Source: Arabidopsis thaliana
Lineage: Eukaryota; Streptophyta; Magnoliopsida; Brassicales; Brassicaceae
Length of the DNA: 64,000 nt
Direction of reading: 5' to 3'
NCBI RefSeq assembly: GCF_000001735.4
Contig: NC_003075.7
Location: 12,463,001 to 12,527,000, forward strand
A program made the position numbers and the translations under genes. The notes below the pieces were generated by a model that was not told the origin of the DNA, made no database searches, and saw only the letters and a program-made list of their open reading frames with translations. Positions 48,384 to 60,700 of this stretch are shown piece after piece. Every line of letters begins with the position of its first letter. Within the stretch, counting starts at the first letter, position 1.

Positions 48384-49290
48384 ATGGCGACCAAAAAATC
48401 TCTGAAATCACGTCTCCAAGATGGAGAAAAGCTTCTCGGCCACTTTCTTCTCTCCTTTTCTCCGGAGCTTGCAGAGATCGCTGCAAGAGCTGGATTTGAC
48501 TTCATTGTCGTCTACCTTGAGCACGGTGCCGGCGGGATTCGTGAAGCGCTTCACTGCATTCGAGCAATCGAAGCCGCTGGTTGCTCCACTGTCCTCCGTG
48601 TACCCGACATTAGTCAGGCTTGAGCTAAGAAAGCGTTAGATCTCGGACCCGACGGCATTATGTTCCCAATGGTCGAAACCGGAAGATCTGCATCCGAGGC
48701 GGTCTCGTTTTGCCTGTATCGTCCTGACGGTGTTCGCGGCTGTGCTTACTCCGTTGTGAGAGACTCCAGCTTCGGATTTAACGAAGGGTATTTGGGTAAT
48801 TACGCTGATAAGCTCTTCATTATGTGCCAGGTTCGATCCTCAAATCCCCTTTGATTTTCAATTTTATTGGACGAAATTGTTAAATTGAATTCTAAAATGC
48901 CTACTTGTGAAAAAAATGGAAGTTAGAATTTTTATGCAATTGATATATTTTGTGCAGATTGAATCAGAGGAAGGTATGAAAAATGTGAAGGAGATCATAG
49001 CCGTTGATGGGATGGATTGTGTGATGATGGGGCCGAGAGATCTGAGTGCGAGTTTGGGGTTACTTAACGATCCAGGAAACCCGAAGGTGAAGTCGGTCAT
49101 GAGGGTGGCTGAGACGGCGGTGTTGGCCTCTGATCCGGCGAATGGTGGAGCTTACTTGGCAGGGATGGCCACGGCTCAGGACAAAACCGGTGATCTCAAG
49201 GCACGTGGGTATCACGTGGTGCTCGGGTCAACCGATGTGTCGCTGTACAAGAAGGCTGTGGTTGATGAGGTCAACGCTTTTAAAGCGTAG
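48384..49290 (+). pseudogene. ALL1: HpcH/HpaI aldolase-like gene interrupted by an in-frame TGA (At4g24080)
   Basis: Aldolase-like protein of the HpcH/HpaI (2-keto-3-deoxy-glucarate-type, class II) family. Exon 1 (48384-48830) and exon 2 (48958-49290) are both phase 0, 258 sense or stop-replaced codons plus the final stop. Family features are present: EHGAGG (residues 46-51), RVP, IESEEG (metal-ligand Glu at about 151-154) and GPRDLSAS (Asp177). Codon 80 (48621-48623) is TGA; related plant proteins have Trp there before AKKALDLGP, so this is a one-base TGG-to-TGA change. After it the frame resumes cleanly for the rest of the domain, with a correct intron. It is therefore either a recent pseudogene, a sequencing error, or a gene giving only truncated peptides. 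The nearby truncated copy derives from this family. Confidence 0.88.
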
Positions 49291-49741
49291 TGTCGGAATT
49301 AGATTAGAGTCTGAATAAAACGGGAATTAGAGTGCTTTGTAATAAGTGATGAGTTTATGTACCCCATGATTATCTTCTACTTTGTTAGTTATGTCTACTA
49401 CTTTGTTAGTTTTGACTTTTGAGCAAGTCTTGTTAAGATTCGCATTATCCAAAAGAAAATTTAAAGCCGCATTAACAGTGTTTAGCTCTGGTGTTACTAA
49501 AGAAAAAGTGATTATGCGGGTCAAACACTTCTCAAATAGTTTGCTTTGATTTCTTTGGAGAACTGAAATGCATGCCGTTTCGAAATATTAGAATGCATGT
49601 CGTTTCGTGGATTTCAGTACCAGTAAAGGCTAATGCTGATGCATCGTTGCATTTTAAAAATCGTGTCGTTTTTCATTCCGTTTTAGTGGCCACTCTTCGC
49701 AACCAGATAAGAACTCGAAGATTTTCTTTTTCTTTATCAAA
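49291..49741. other. Intergenic region before At4g24090
   Basis: A short spacer. It has two near-copies of ATGCATG(C/T)CGTTTCG (49567 and 49593) that resemble the CGTTTCGT-type promoter words of plastid genes; nothing else seen. Confidence 0.5.
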
Positions 49742-51467
49742 ATGCAATCTTTATCTCTGCAATCGCTTCCATGGAAACCAAATTCAGTGACTTTACCTGA
49801 AATTAATCTTTTGAATCCCAAGCAATTGACTGCCTCGAGTTCTCAGTATCGTAGAACTCGAAACTGGAGAATTAGAAGTTCGTCGGAAGATAATGTAGCA
49901 ATTTCGAGTGACGGCGGAGATTTGAAGAATTCTCTGTCCGGTATTGTGGGAAATCAAGTGGAGGAGCTATTGAGCAGAGAAGAGAACAAAGGTTTGCTTG
50001 ATGGTCTGGAAAAAGCTTCGTTGAGAGTGGAGATTGCGAAGAGAGAGCTCGAAGATATAGAGAGACAAGAAATTGAGGCGAAATTGCTACAGGATTATAT
50101 TAATCAGCTCGAATCAAGAGCCGCAGAGGTGAGAGCTTGTTCTCGAAATGGTGTTAGATATGAAAATGATTGAACATTTGATTCTTTTGCTCTTTGGAAT
50201 TTGAGGTTTTTGGGAGGTTCTACTATAGAGTATAGATTAAGGTTGCATTGAGAATGATTGGTTTATATTACAATGGACTAGTGAATTTGTGCAGTATATA
50301 TTTATATGCCAGGATAAGCTCAAGTTGTGCATTGTATGCTTAGGATAGGATAGGTAATTCAAAGTATCAATCAATATCAATGGTGTTGCTTTTGTGCTTG
50401 AAACCTGGAAATGGGGTTTCTCTTAGTTTGTGTGAAGGTACTTCATTAGATAAGGTTACTAACTAAATCATGAGTTTGGTTGCATTTTGTGTTTTCTCGT
50501 GTTTTGGAACAAAGTCTCTAGTTTGGTTTTGTATTTGTAGACAGAGCATGTTAATCTTATTCAATATCTGATTCAAGATTGCAGAATGCCAGCAGGAGAT
50601 TGACGCAGCAAGATCAATGGTTGAGGAAGCAGAACGCTCCTTGTCATTAGCAGATAACTCGACAATTGGAAGTTCGGAGAAAGGTTATTCGATTGATAAA
50701 GACAAGGAGAGGTTAGAATCTGCAAAAGCGGCAGTGATCGCAGCTGCGGTTGGGACCATTGCGGAACTCCCATTTGCTCTTTCTCAAGTCGCAAGCATGG
50801 AGCAGCTTGTTCTGCCCCTGGGAATAGCGTTTGCAAGCTGTGCATTGTTTGGAGTCACATTCAGGTATGCAGTCAGAAGAGACTTGGATGATAATCATCT
50901 CAAATCCGGAGCCGTTGCAGCTTTTGGGTTTGTTAAAGGTAACAACACATTTGATTACTGTTTCTATCTAACTTCTTTGAATTGTTCAAAAGCAATTGCG
51001 TTTTGTGATTGAATAAGCTTAACAGAAATGGTAAAAGAAAAAGACTTTCTTTGTCTTTGTCATGTTATATATTGTGTGGAAGTATGAGCTGGCAAAGTTC
51101 CCATCGTTGTCCCGCCCTTTGGTTGTTTTTAAATTATAATCTGCCAGTAATAGATTACTAATCAACGATTTGATTTATTCTAAATAATTGATGAGTTGAT
51201 TATTAGTCTCTGACCTGTATTATTTGGATCTGTCTTTTTTTAAAAACAGATTTATTATAGATTCGATTTTTTTTAATGTGTTATATAGGACTTGGTATGT
51301 TGAGCAGAGGACCGCCATTGGAGCTGAGCTGGGAAAGCTTGTTTTCACATGGGATAGACGGCGCCGTTTTGGTGTCTCAGAGCGTCTTGATATTTGCGTT
51401 TGCGTCCATAGGTTTGGACTTCTGTTTCAAGATGAAGCTCTTAAGACCATTTCCTAGCTCTGACTAG
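49742..51467 (+). CDS. Predicted plastid coiled-coil membrane protein (At4g24090-like)
   Basis: Function unknown. Exons 49742-50128, 50578-50938 and 51289-51467 join in frame to 308 residues. The N-terminus (about 1-45) is Ser/Thr/Arg-rich with no acidic residue except one Glu, typical of a chloroplast transit peptide. Residues about 75-165 are Glu/Lys/Leu-rich (SREENKGLLDGLEKASLRVE and following) and likely form a coiled coil. The second half has hydrophobic segments around AAVIAAAVGTIAELPFAL, LVLPLGIAFASCALFGV and VSQSVLIFAFASIGLDF, suggesting two to four membrane passes. The exon 2 acceptor is TTCAAG|ATT at 50577-50578, the only nearby AG that keeps the frame. No catalytic motif seen. Confidence 0.85.
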
Positions 51468-52222
51468 ATTGAAGAGCAAATTAAAAATGTAGAAATGAAC
51501 AAAATCTTCTTTTGAAGACTTTATTTGTTTTTTTTTATATTATTAATTTTGGTCTAAAATGTAAATGTTTCATCCTAGATTTTTATGATCTTTAACTTGT
51601 CACAAAAAAAGTTACACCTGATTTTAAAAGCATGATCATAAGGAATATTGAATTTAGAATGATGAATCCATACATAATTCAAATTTTGCTATAAAAAATG
51701 AATCAGTTGGGATAATTCTTTCTTTTAACTTTGTATAAAAAGTTATGAGGAATATTTATCTTTGTCAAGTGATGAAGTGATTAGTGACTTGTGAACTTAA
51801 CCAAAGAGGTAGATGGGGTCAAGGCCATTCCTAGCCATTCATTATTTATAGTAAAGCCACGTGTAATAATCTTAGAAGCTTACAGATATACCACGTCAGC
51901 ACAAAACAGTTCTTTTGTCTTTCGATCGCTCTCAAATCGCGTTTTGTCGTGGAGGTCAACTGATCAGAAAAATATAGCAAGCAGAAAGTGAAAAACAGCT
52001 GAATTATTATTTTTCTATACAAAAAATTAAAAAATTAGTATCCAATTTCAATGGGGTTTCGACTTGTTCTCGAGTAAACTACTAGTCTCTATCTCTCTCA
52101 GCTCCAGATTTTGTTTCTTCTTCTTCTGTGTTAAATTCATTTGATTTGTTGTATCTGAAGGCGAAATTACTGGTTTCTGATTTTTGGTGGTATTCAGGGC
52201 GGTTTTAAAGCGACGGAAGAAG
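51468..52222. other. Intergenic region and 5' leader of the kinase gene
   Basis: AT-rich first half; from about 52085 a CT-rich leader (TCTCTATCTCTCTCAG) leads into the kinase start. An intron in the 5' UTR ending TATTCAG at 52198 is possible. No gene. Confidence 0.5.
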
Positions 52223-55200
52223 ATGGTGGGAGGAGGAGGAGGTAGTAGTGGTCGTGGTGGTGGTAGTGGTAGTGGTAGTAGTAAGCAGCAGAGAGGTTTC
52301 TCTATGAATCCTAAAGACTATAAGCTAATGGAAGAAATAGGCCATGGAGCTAGCGCTGTTGTCTATCGAGCGATCTATCTCCCTACTAATGAAGTCGTCG
52401 CCATCAAGTGTTTGGATCTCGATCGCTGCAATAGCAATCTGGTTCGTTTTCCTCCATCTTATTATTGCTTATGAATTAGAGAGGCTTTAGCTTTTGTCGT
52501 AGATCTCTTGTTTTATGAATTTAATGTATTTTTGTTTTTGTTTTGGTTGATAGGATGATATTAGGAGGGAATCTCAGACTATGAGTTTGATAGACCATCC
52601 CAACGTTATAAAGTCGTTTTGTTCATTCTCTGTCGACCATAGTCTTTGGGTTGTTATGCCATTCATGGCTCAAGGTTCGTGTTTGCATCTTATGAAGACT
52701 GCGTATTCAGACGGATTTGAAGAGTCTGCTATATGTTGTGTATTAAAAGAAACTCTTAAAGCTCTTGATTATCTTCATAGACAAGGCCATATCCATCGGG
52801 ATGTTAAGGTTAGTGAAAGTGAAAAAAATTCAGCTTCATGGATCCATGTATGTAATATATTCAAAATTTGTTGTTTCTTTGCAACTTAGGCTGGAAACAT
52901 ACTTCTTGATGACAATGGTGAGATTAAGCTTGGCGATTTTGGTGTCTCTGCTTGCTTGTTTGATAACGGTGATAGGCAACGTGCTAGAAACACATTTGTT
53001 GGTACTCCTTGCTGGTTAGTTATTTAACTTCTTTCTTTTTGTATTTTAACCATCACTCTTAGATTCAATGGTTTACATTTAACCTCTTTGCTTCTGTTTT
53101 GTAGGATGGCACCGGAAGTTTTGCAGCCGGGAAATGGATACAATTCCAAGTGAGTTTACTTTAAGCTCAAATACTAGATAAAACGTTTATATTTTCTGCT
53201 TGTCTAAGATAGAAAGTAGCGTACTTTGGTATGTATGTATGTTAAGACAACTTGTCAAACTACTCTGCCTCTAATCCGAATGTAAACATATTTGCTTGGT
53301 GATGCATATCAGTTATATTTGTACTGTGGAACAAAGAAATGCAATAATTGCTTATTGGTTGGTTGTTCTTCTCATTTCTTAACAGGGCTGATATCTGGTC
53401 ATTTGGTATAACAGCACTTGAATTGGCCCATGGTCATGCACCTTTCTCAAAATATCCTCCCATGAAGGTGCTTAGTATTTCTTTCTCTTTTTCGGCTTAT
53501 GTGTATATTTTGCATCTATTAAAACGGTTCTGATTCTTTTCTTTTTTCCCTGGTTACAGGTGCTCCTAATGACTATTCAAAACGCACCTCCTGGCCTTGA
53601 TTATGACCGTGATAAGAAATTTTCTAAGGTACTCGTGTTCTTTCTAGGTGTATTTCTTATGCTGTTCTAGTTTTGCTAGATTTTCTGTTTTTTCATTTGC
53701 AATAAATTTTTACTAAACTAACTAGAGGACTTTCAGTTGTGCCCAGTCCTTTAAAGAAATGGTTGCAATGTGTTTGGTGAAAGATCAAACAAAAAGGCCA
53801 ACTGCTGAAAAACTGCTGAAGCACTCCTGTTTCAAACACACGAAGCCTCCAGAGCAAACTGTGAAAATTTTATTTTCCGATTTACCACCTCTTTGGACAC
53901 GTGTAAAATCTCTTCAGGTTAGCCATGCTCTTTGTGTTTCAGCTTTTTTGTGGAAGTGATGATGTTCTTACCTTTTGTATCGGGTTGTTATATGACAGGA
54001 TAAGGATGCTCAACAGCTTGCATTAAAGAGAATGGCCACTGCTGACGAGGAAGCTATATCACAGGTGACACACCCCTTATATTGACAACATTACCTAAAT
54101 ACTTAATGAGTCGAATTGCAGAGTGGGCATAAAACAATATTTTTAATGTCAGAGCGAATACCAAAGAGGAGTGAGCGCTTGGAACTTTGACGTCAGAGAC
54201 TTGAAAACACAAGCATCTTTGGTAATTTACTTCTCGCAAGCTATCTGTGATTGCACTATCCTTAAATTTCTGTTCATTGGTTTCATCACATAATCCCTGT
54301 TTTTATATTGTTTGTTTGTGTACTAGTTAATTGATGATGATGATCTAGAAGAGAGTAAGGAAGATGAAGAAATATTATGTGCACAGTTTAATAAGGCGAG
54401 TACTATGTAGATAAAGTTCAGAAAAATGCATCTATAAAATTTCACTTCCTTGGTATGCAAGTTTGGTTGTCTGAACATATCTTAGAAAATCCCTGCAGGT
54501 GAATGACAGAGAGCAAGTATTTGATAGTCTGCAACTATATGAAAACATGAACGGAAAAGAAAAGGTTTCCAATACTGAGGTGGAAGAACCAACCTGCAAA
54601 GAGAAATTCACTTTCGTTACAACTACTTCTTCTTTAGAACGAATGTCACCAAATTCAGAGCATGACATTCCCGAGGCCAAGGTTAAGCCATTAAGACGCC
54701 AAAGTCAGAGTGGACCACTTACAAGCAGGACTGTATTAAGCCACTCGGCTTCAGAGAAAAGTCATATCTTTGAAAGGTTTGACATTTGCTAATTGCTGTT
54801 TGAGACTACACTTTAAATCTGCTTGTCCTATATATAGTACCTTTCAAACAATCCAACTTGTTAATTTTCTATCTGCTAGATCCGAGAGTGAACCGCAGAC
54901 GGCACCAACAGTCCGAAGAGCACCCAGCTTTAGTGGTCCTTTGAATCTTTCAACCCGTGCTTCTTCAAACAGTTTGTCTGCTCCCATCAAATACTCAGGA
55001 GGTGAGCAAGTGATATAGGCAGTCTTCGTCCAGCTTAGTGGTTTTATTGCTTCTCTTGCAGTTGAGTTAAAGGTTTTGTCCATTTCGAATAGGATTCCGT
55101 GATTCTCTGGATGATAAGTCAAAGGCTAATCTGGTTCAGAAAGGACGATTTTCAGTAACATCAGGAAATGTAGATCTTGCGAAGGTTGGTATTTAATTTA

Positions 55201-56336
55201 CTGCTATTAATTTTCCTATTTCTTTGACGGTAACTAACAATACAATCTACTCTAGGATGTTCCATTAAGTATAGTCCCTCGTCGATCTCCACAGGTTGGT
55301 TTCTTGTCTCTGCTTATTACTGTAGACTGGTTCTTCACCTTTGTTAGTTACCTGATAAATTATACATAATTCCAGGCGACCCCCCTGAGAAAATCTGCAA
55401 GTGTGGGTAACTGGATACTTGAGCCCAAAATGGTCAGTTTGCGATCACAAAGTGTCCTTCAAGTCATTCATTTCTGTATCTTAATCTTAGTCTTATTTCT
55501 ATCTTGCAGCCAACAGCTCAGCCTCAGACGATCAAGGAGCATAGTAGCCATCCTACGTCTTCCTCACCCATCATGCCTCAACTTCAACATCTATTCCAGC
55601 AAAACTCAATACAACAGGTGAGGAACATCCATTAAGACATGAGACTTATCTCTTATTAATTAATTAGCAGGATCTTAACTTCTGCAATTGAATGATTTCG
55701 CTGCAGGATCTTATTATGAATTTACTAAATAGCTTACAACCCGTGGAGGCAACAGAAGGTAGTATAGACAATTATACTTCAATCTGCTGTGACTTTATTA
55801 TTGATTGAAGACTATTCAGTAACGGTGCCTTCATCTTTCTTATAGGTTCTCAATCTGGGAAGTTACCACCTTTGCCTCGCTCAGACAGTAATGGAAACGT
55901 AAGTTGATTTTTCATATATGTTCTGAAAACTTTCATAAAGATATTGCTCACAGCTATGTAACTATTACTATGGATAACAGGTTGAACCTGTGGCTTCAGA
56001 GAGGGAGAGGTTACTTCTTAGCAGTATCTCCGACCTCCGTGCTAGGTTAGTCCTCTTCTTCAAGCAAAGCTTTTGTTTCTAAAGAATAATGTAGTTAGTC
56101 TTTCTAAGTGGATCTTCCTGCAAGCTTTAACTGCCAAAATCTTCAGGCTGGACGACTTAACGGAGGAACTCGATATAGAGAAATCAAAATACAGCCAAGT
56201 AAGTTAACACATTTTCAACTCGTTAAAACGCAATAATCTGCTTGTTGTGTTTCGTGTCATCAAGCAAATCTTTCGTTTATGTTTGTGTGTACAGCTGCAA
56301 CAGAAATTGAAAGCATTCACGGGTCGCGAACACTAA
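52223..56336 (+). CDS. STE20-type Ser/Thr protein kinase (At4g24100-like)
   Basis: Plant STE20/SPAK-Fray-related kinase, the group that includes the blue-light stomatal kinase BLUS1; this member's own role is not known to me. Twenty-one coding exons join in frame to 709 residues; the first is 52223-52441 and the last 56295-56336. A Gly/Ser-rich start leads to the kinase domain (about 33-295): GHGASAVVY glycine loop, K62, HRDVK (154-158), DFG (174-176), activation loop [10 protein letters not shown] and MAPE. The C-terminal half is Ser-rich with RRxS-type sites (RRQSQS, RRAPSFS, RKSASVG) and ends in a short coiled coil ([21 protein letters not shown]). One intron, after 54395, appears to use a GC donor (AAG|GCGAGT) because only that keeps phase. 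Other exons are small (39-108 bp) and conventional. Confidence 0.93.
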
Positions 56337-57009
56337 GTGTAACCAGAGGGAAAGCGACACTGGAAACACTGAACTGCACAGAACCTGTAGGAGAAAGAGT
56401 GAAGTCTCTTTTGGTTATAACAGTAATAACCAGACAAGAGCTTAGAGACAGTGAGGCATAGAGCATATCAATTTCTTTAGTTGGGTTCAGTGTAGGTTCC
56501 AGACGATGACAATGACGACTAAAACAAGATACGACCGATGTCTGCTTCTGATGTAAACTACTAGTTGAAGACAACAGAAACGAATACAGAAATAAAAGAA
56601 AAGGAGAAGAAAGTTCCTTTGGGGGGTCTCAACCCCACATATATTTGCTTATATATTTATTATCACACGTTTTGATCATTTTTTGTTTTATTTTGTTTGG
56701 TGTATCATAATTTACTAGTGAGATAAAGGAGAAAGCTCTTCTTTTGGGTTCTTTGTGTATTGTAATTTGTAAATGCAAATTGATTGATGTACTTTTGTGT
56801 TTTCATCACATTCTTAAACATTATCTTCTGGTTTTACCTTATTTTTTCAAGTTGAGAGGATTCAATTGAAAATTTGAAACTAGAAAGTTCATTGCTCTAT
56901 GTTCGAAGAAAAATGAACTCTCGACTATTGTAATCAAAATCATGGTTTTTTTACATTTATGTTCCAACGTTATTGTACAATTACACTGATTGATTGATTA
57001 CACAAGGAA
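56337..57009. other. Convergent 3' region between the kinase and the - strand gene
   Basis: Presumed 3' UTRs of the two convergent genes; AT-rich with poly-A-signal-like words. No gene. Confidence 0.6.
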
Positions 57010-57762
57010 TTAGAAGAAGGTTCTTCTTGTCCTTCTTCTTCTCCCACTTGTCAAGGTTTTGGTAGAGGCTTTAGACACTAAATAGCCCACACCCAAACAC
57101 ATAACCCAAATCCCCAAATCTACGGCCCATCCCATTCCTTCTGTCTCAGACTCCATCTCAGCCGTCCATTCCACCTCTTCCCACTCTCCCTCTCCGTCGT
57201 CAGATTCGCCGCTACACGTGCAAAAACACACGCCGCCGTCAGAATCCCTCCCTTCCTCTCTCTCCTCCGGTATCTCCTCCAAACACTCAAACCCAATCTT
57301 TTGCTTTCTCCTTCTTCTATGTTTCCTCGCCATCGTCGCTGTTGCCACGTGTCCCTCCGCCGCAACAACAACTTCCGCCGCTCCTTCCTCTTCCATCTCA
57401 CACTCGCACTCAAGTTTCCACTTGTCTCCTTCGTCTTTTCTGAAAATACCTTTTATCACCCTCTCCTCACTCATGTACACCTCGAAGCGGATCCCTTCCC
57501 AGACCCGAACACGTTCTCTTGACCCGTAAATCACGTCTCCTCCTTTCACGACTCTGTGAAGCGTCACGAAAGCTGGGGAATCGGGTCGGATCTTGGACCC
57601 ATCAAGCTCGAAAGCAGCTTCGTTGATTCGTGGTGGGTAGAGAAGAGTGAGAGAATCCGGTAAGAATCCTCGGGTGGGTAAACCTGTGAACCGGACGAAG
57701 AAAGCTTTAACCTTTAAGCTCTCTTTCTCGACATAACGCTCGAAATCGGGCGACCTACACAT
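57010..57762 (-). CDS. Tail-anchored unknown protein, hypoxia-associated (At4g24110-like)
   Basis: Single-exon frame of 250 residues. I recall this locus as one of the core low-oxygen-induced genes of Arabidopsis; the biochemical function is unknown. The N-terminal 110 residues (MCRSPDFERYVEKESLKVKAFF) look folded, with mixed strands. Then come an acidic block (CECEMEEEGAAE), a basic block (ARKHRRRRKQK), an acidic linker with a Cys pair (VCFCTC), and a single hydrophobic segment at about 214-232 (VDLGIWVMCLGVGYLVS). It ends with a basic tail RRRRTRRTFF, so it is probably tail-anchored. It starts with Met-Cys, the N-terminus that makes a protein a substrate of the oxygen-dependent N-degron pathway, which is notable for a hypoxia gene. 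Confidence 0.9.
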   Translation of the reverse strand: MCRSPDFERYVEKESLKVKAFFVRFTGLPTRGFLPDSLTLLYPPRINEAAFELDGSKIRPDSPAFVTLHRVVKGGDVIYGSRERVRVWEGIRFEVYMSEERVIKGIFRKDEGDKWKLECECEMEEEGAAEVVVAAEGHVATATMARKHRRRRKQKIGFECLEEIPEEREEGRDSDGGVCFCTCSGESDDGEGEWEEVEWTAEMESETEGMGWAVDLGIWVMCLGVGYLVSKASTKTLTSGRRRRTRRTFF

Positions 57763-60700
57763 TTCTGTATTTTGGGTTCGTTAGAAAACTCTCTGTTTCT
57801 CGTAGACTTTGATCTAAAAACTTGTGAAAGGATCGGCCTTTTTAAGAGGGAAACATCATAGAGAAAGGTGGCGACTTGTGACTTCTGTTTTGTTTGAATC
57901 CTAGGGGTGGTGGCACGCGGTTTGGCTGCTGACGTGGACGTCTCGACGAAATGTCCTAGTTGTTTAAAAATATAAATTCGGGTCAAAATCAGAAATGGCG
58001 TGTGGCTTCATCATCACTTCACGGTTGCATGATTTGCATCGGTGGTCTATAAAATATCAACATGCGAGCAGCAACGTTTAGCATGATTACGAACGTGGTT
58101 TCTCATCTTGAGTTGCACAATTGTCTGCAGACTTTGCTTGTTTGTCTTCTACTTACAACTTGTCTTCTTCCTATATTTCATTTGTCGTTTCTGTTCACTT
58201 TGGTTTAAGAGAATTATATATCACACAATTCACAACCGGACAAGTAATCAATCCCAAGCTAAATTCCAAACTCAAATCTTTTAAAAAGCTAATACTAGCT
58301 ATAATTTAGTAATTTGATAGAACGTAGTTTACAAGCTTGCTCGATTAAATTGCAATTACGACGATTTCCAACAAGAATTTGTAGTTATAGCTTATAAAGT
58401 TAAGTACTTAAATGCAATGCTATAAAGCATTTTTAGTTAAATAATTTCATGATACATGTACATGAATGAATGTTAACTTTTTTTTGTTTTGTTTAGTTTC
58501 TTGGAAGATATTTATTTTTTTGACTGTAATGATTTAGACATGATTTTTATATTATATAAAGGTCCCACATGATCTTGAGCTGCTGGTTTTGGGTTCTCTT
58601 TTCAACTCACACTTCTTCAAAAGCGAATTTGCTTGTAACATGTTAATATAAAATTATTATTAAATCTATAGGATTGTCCTTAATGGGCCGGCCTTTTACG
58701 ATATAAAATTTGGTTCAAATAAATGTCGAATACGTCTTTTCGTTCAGCCCATGAATTGACTAAACAAAGGGGATTAGAATCCAAACAATCAAATTTCTTC
58801 TATAGTTTAGTTTAGAACAAGACCATGACCATGACCAATATTATATATATCGATTATTCGTTTTTATATGTTCTATATGCTTAAACCAAACTTAAAATGT
58901 AAAAGAAAAACACTGTGAATCATTTTCAGAGTTATGATGTATTTTGTTAGGAAACCAAACCCCTGTTAAAAACTAATACTGAAAGTCTGAAACTATGACG
59001 ATATTCACTTTCAATTGGATTTTTTTTTTCTATTTGATTTAAGGAAGTACTTTTGAACCCGAAAACTAACTGAAACTTAACCACACACAAAAAAAAAGGA
59101 TTTGTATCTTATATTGAACACTACAGAATTTCGACATTAGATTTTTTATGATTTTGGTTTTCATAAGAGTTTAAAAATGTGATCATCTGTTTTGGACACT
59201 GCAAATAGAGATTTTAAAACAATAAACCAAGTAGATATAATAGTCCGTATAGTTTGTCCTTATATATAACATTATAGGTGTAAAACACGGACTACATAAA
59301 AGTGGACACATAAATGCAAAATTGTTACTACGAAACTTTACACTGCATGTGACTGATATTTTACGCTCATTACATTTGGATCATTCGTAGTGATAAATTA
59401 ATTCAGGGTAACATGGCAAGTAAGTGAGAACGTGGTCATTAATTTCCCCCAACTAGTTACTAAAATAACTAAGGTAACCTTCGAACAAAAACAAAACTTT
59501 GGTAAACCAAAATACAAAAACTTAGGTAACATGACAATGAAAGTAAAGAATATATAGTACTTGTTGATAAGAATATAGTACTCGTTAATAAAACGCTGTC
59601 GGTAGAAGCGGGTTTGGACGCAATCGCAGGAATTAGATGGAAAACAAACAAAAAAGAAAAAGAAATAGAGTTTTAGCAAAGAGTCAAAAAGAGTCATTTT
59701 CATATATAGTTTGGGGTCAATGTAGGGCTATAGGAGGATAAGTTGTGACTTTAAGAGTGAATGAGATTCTTTCTCAAATGAATGGTGTCAAGGACTAGTA
59801 TTCATTTTTTCTTCTTTCGTCTCCATCCACCTATCAATATCCCCAATCTTTTTTACATTTTTGAAATGTTTTTTGTTTTGTTTTGTTTTCCTCAATTTTA
59901 GATAATAAGTAGACGAATCTAATCCCTACTAGGCCTAATCCCTATATAATACACGCATTTTATGTCATATTAGAAAGCAACATGTTAGTTGAAAAGTTTA
60001 AAGTGTTTTGGTTTCAGCTTTGTACCCACTATTAGATTTTAATTACTAATTTTTTTTTGTAACTGATTTATCGTTTTTAGTATTGATAGATGTTAGGAAC
60101 TTTATATCAAAAATAAGGTGAGACCTAATGTATAAAAGAGAAGCAATCAACACATTACCAATTCAGTTTAAATAGAAAATTTGCTAAACTTAACCCCGCA
60201 TGCCCTTGCGTAAAGCATTCAAAGCACAAGTGAAAATAAACCCACACTTCAGAAGTTATATGTTAGTCAATTGTCTAATTTTGATTGCTATTTTCCTTTT
60301 CTCTTTCTTTATTTTCTTCATCGCCGATGTGGTGTTCCACAATCTATTATTCACGTTTACTTAGGTTTTGTTAATATATATTTTCTTCCCCTCCTACGTG
60401 TTTTCAACATATTTTCATTAATTTTCTCTATTTTCATTCTGGGAATTAGATCTTTAACATCGTCACTACTCATCACTGTCACCAGTAATGAGAAAAAATA
60501 CAAAATAAAACCACACACTCTCAAAGCTGGATTTCTTGTCATTGAACTATCGCTAATTAATACTGTGGAACTCGTAGAATAATCAAGACGAAGGGATTGC
60601 GTAGAAAGAGAAACGAAAAAAAAGAAAGAAGAAAGTGCATTGTCCTTGTCATGACATGTGGAAGTATCGGTCTTATATGGTCCATTGAGCCACACTCATT

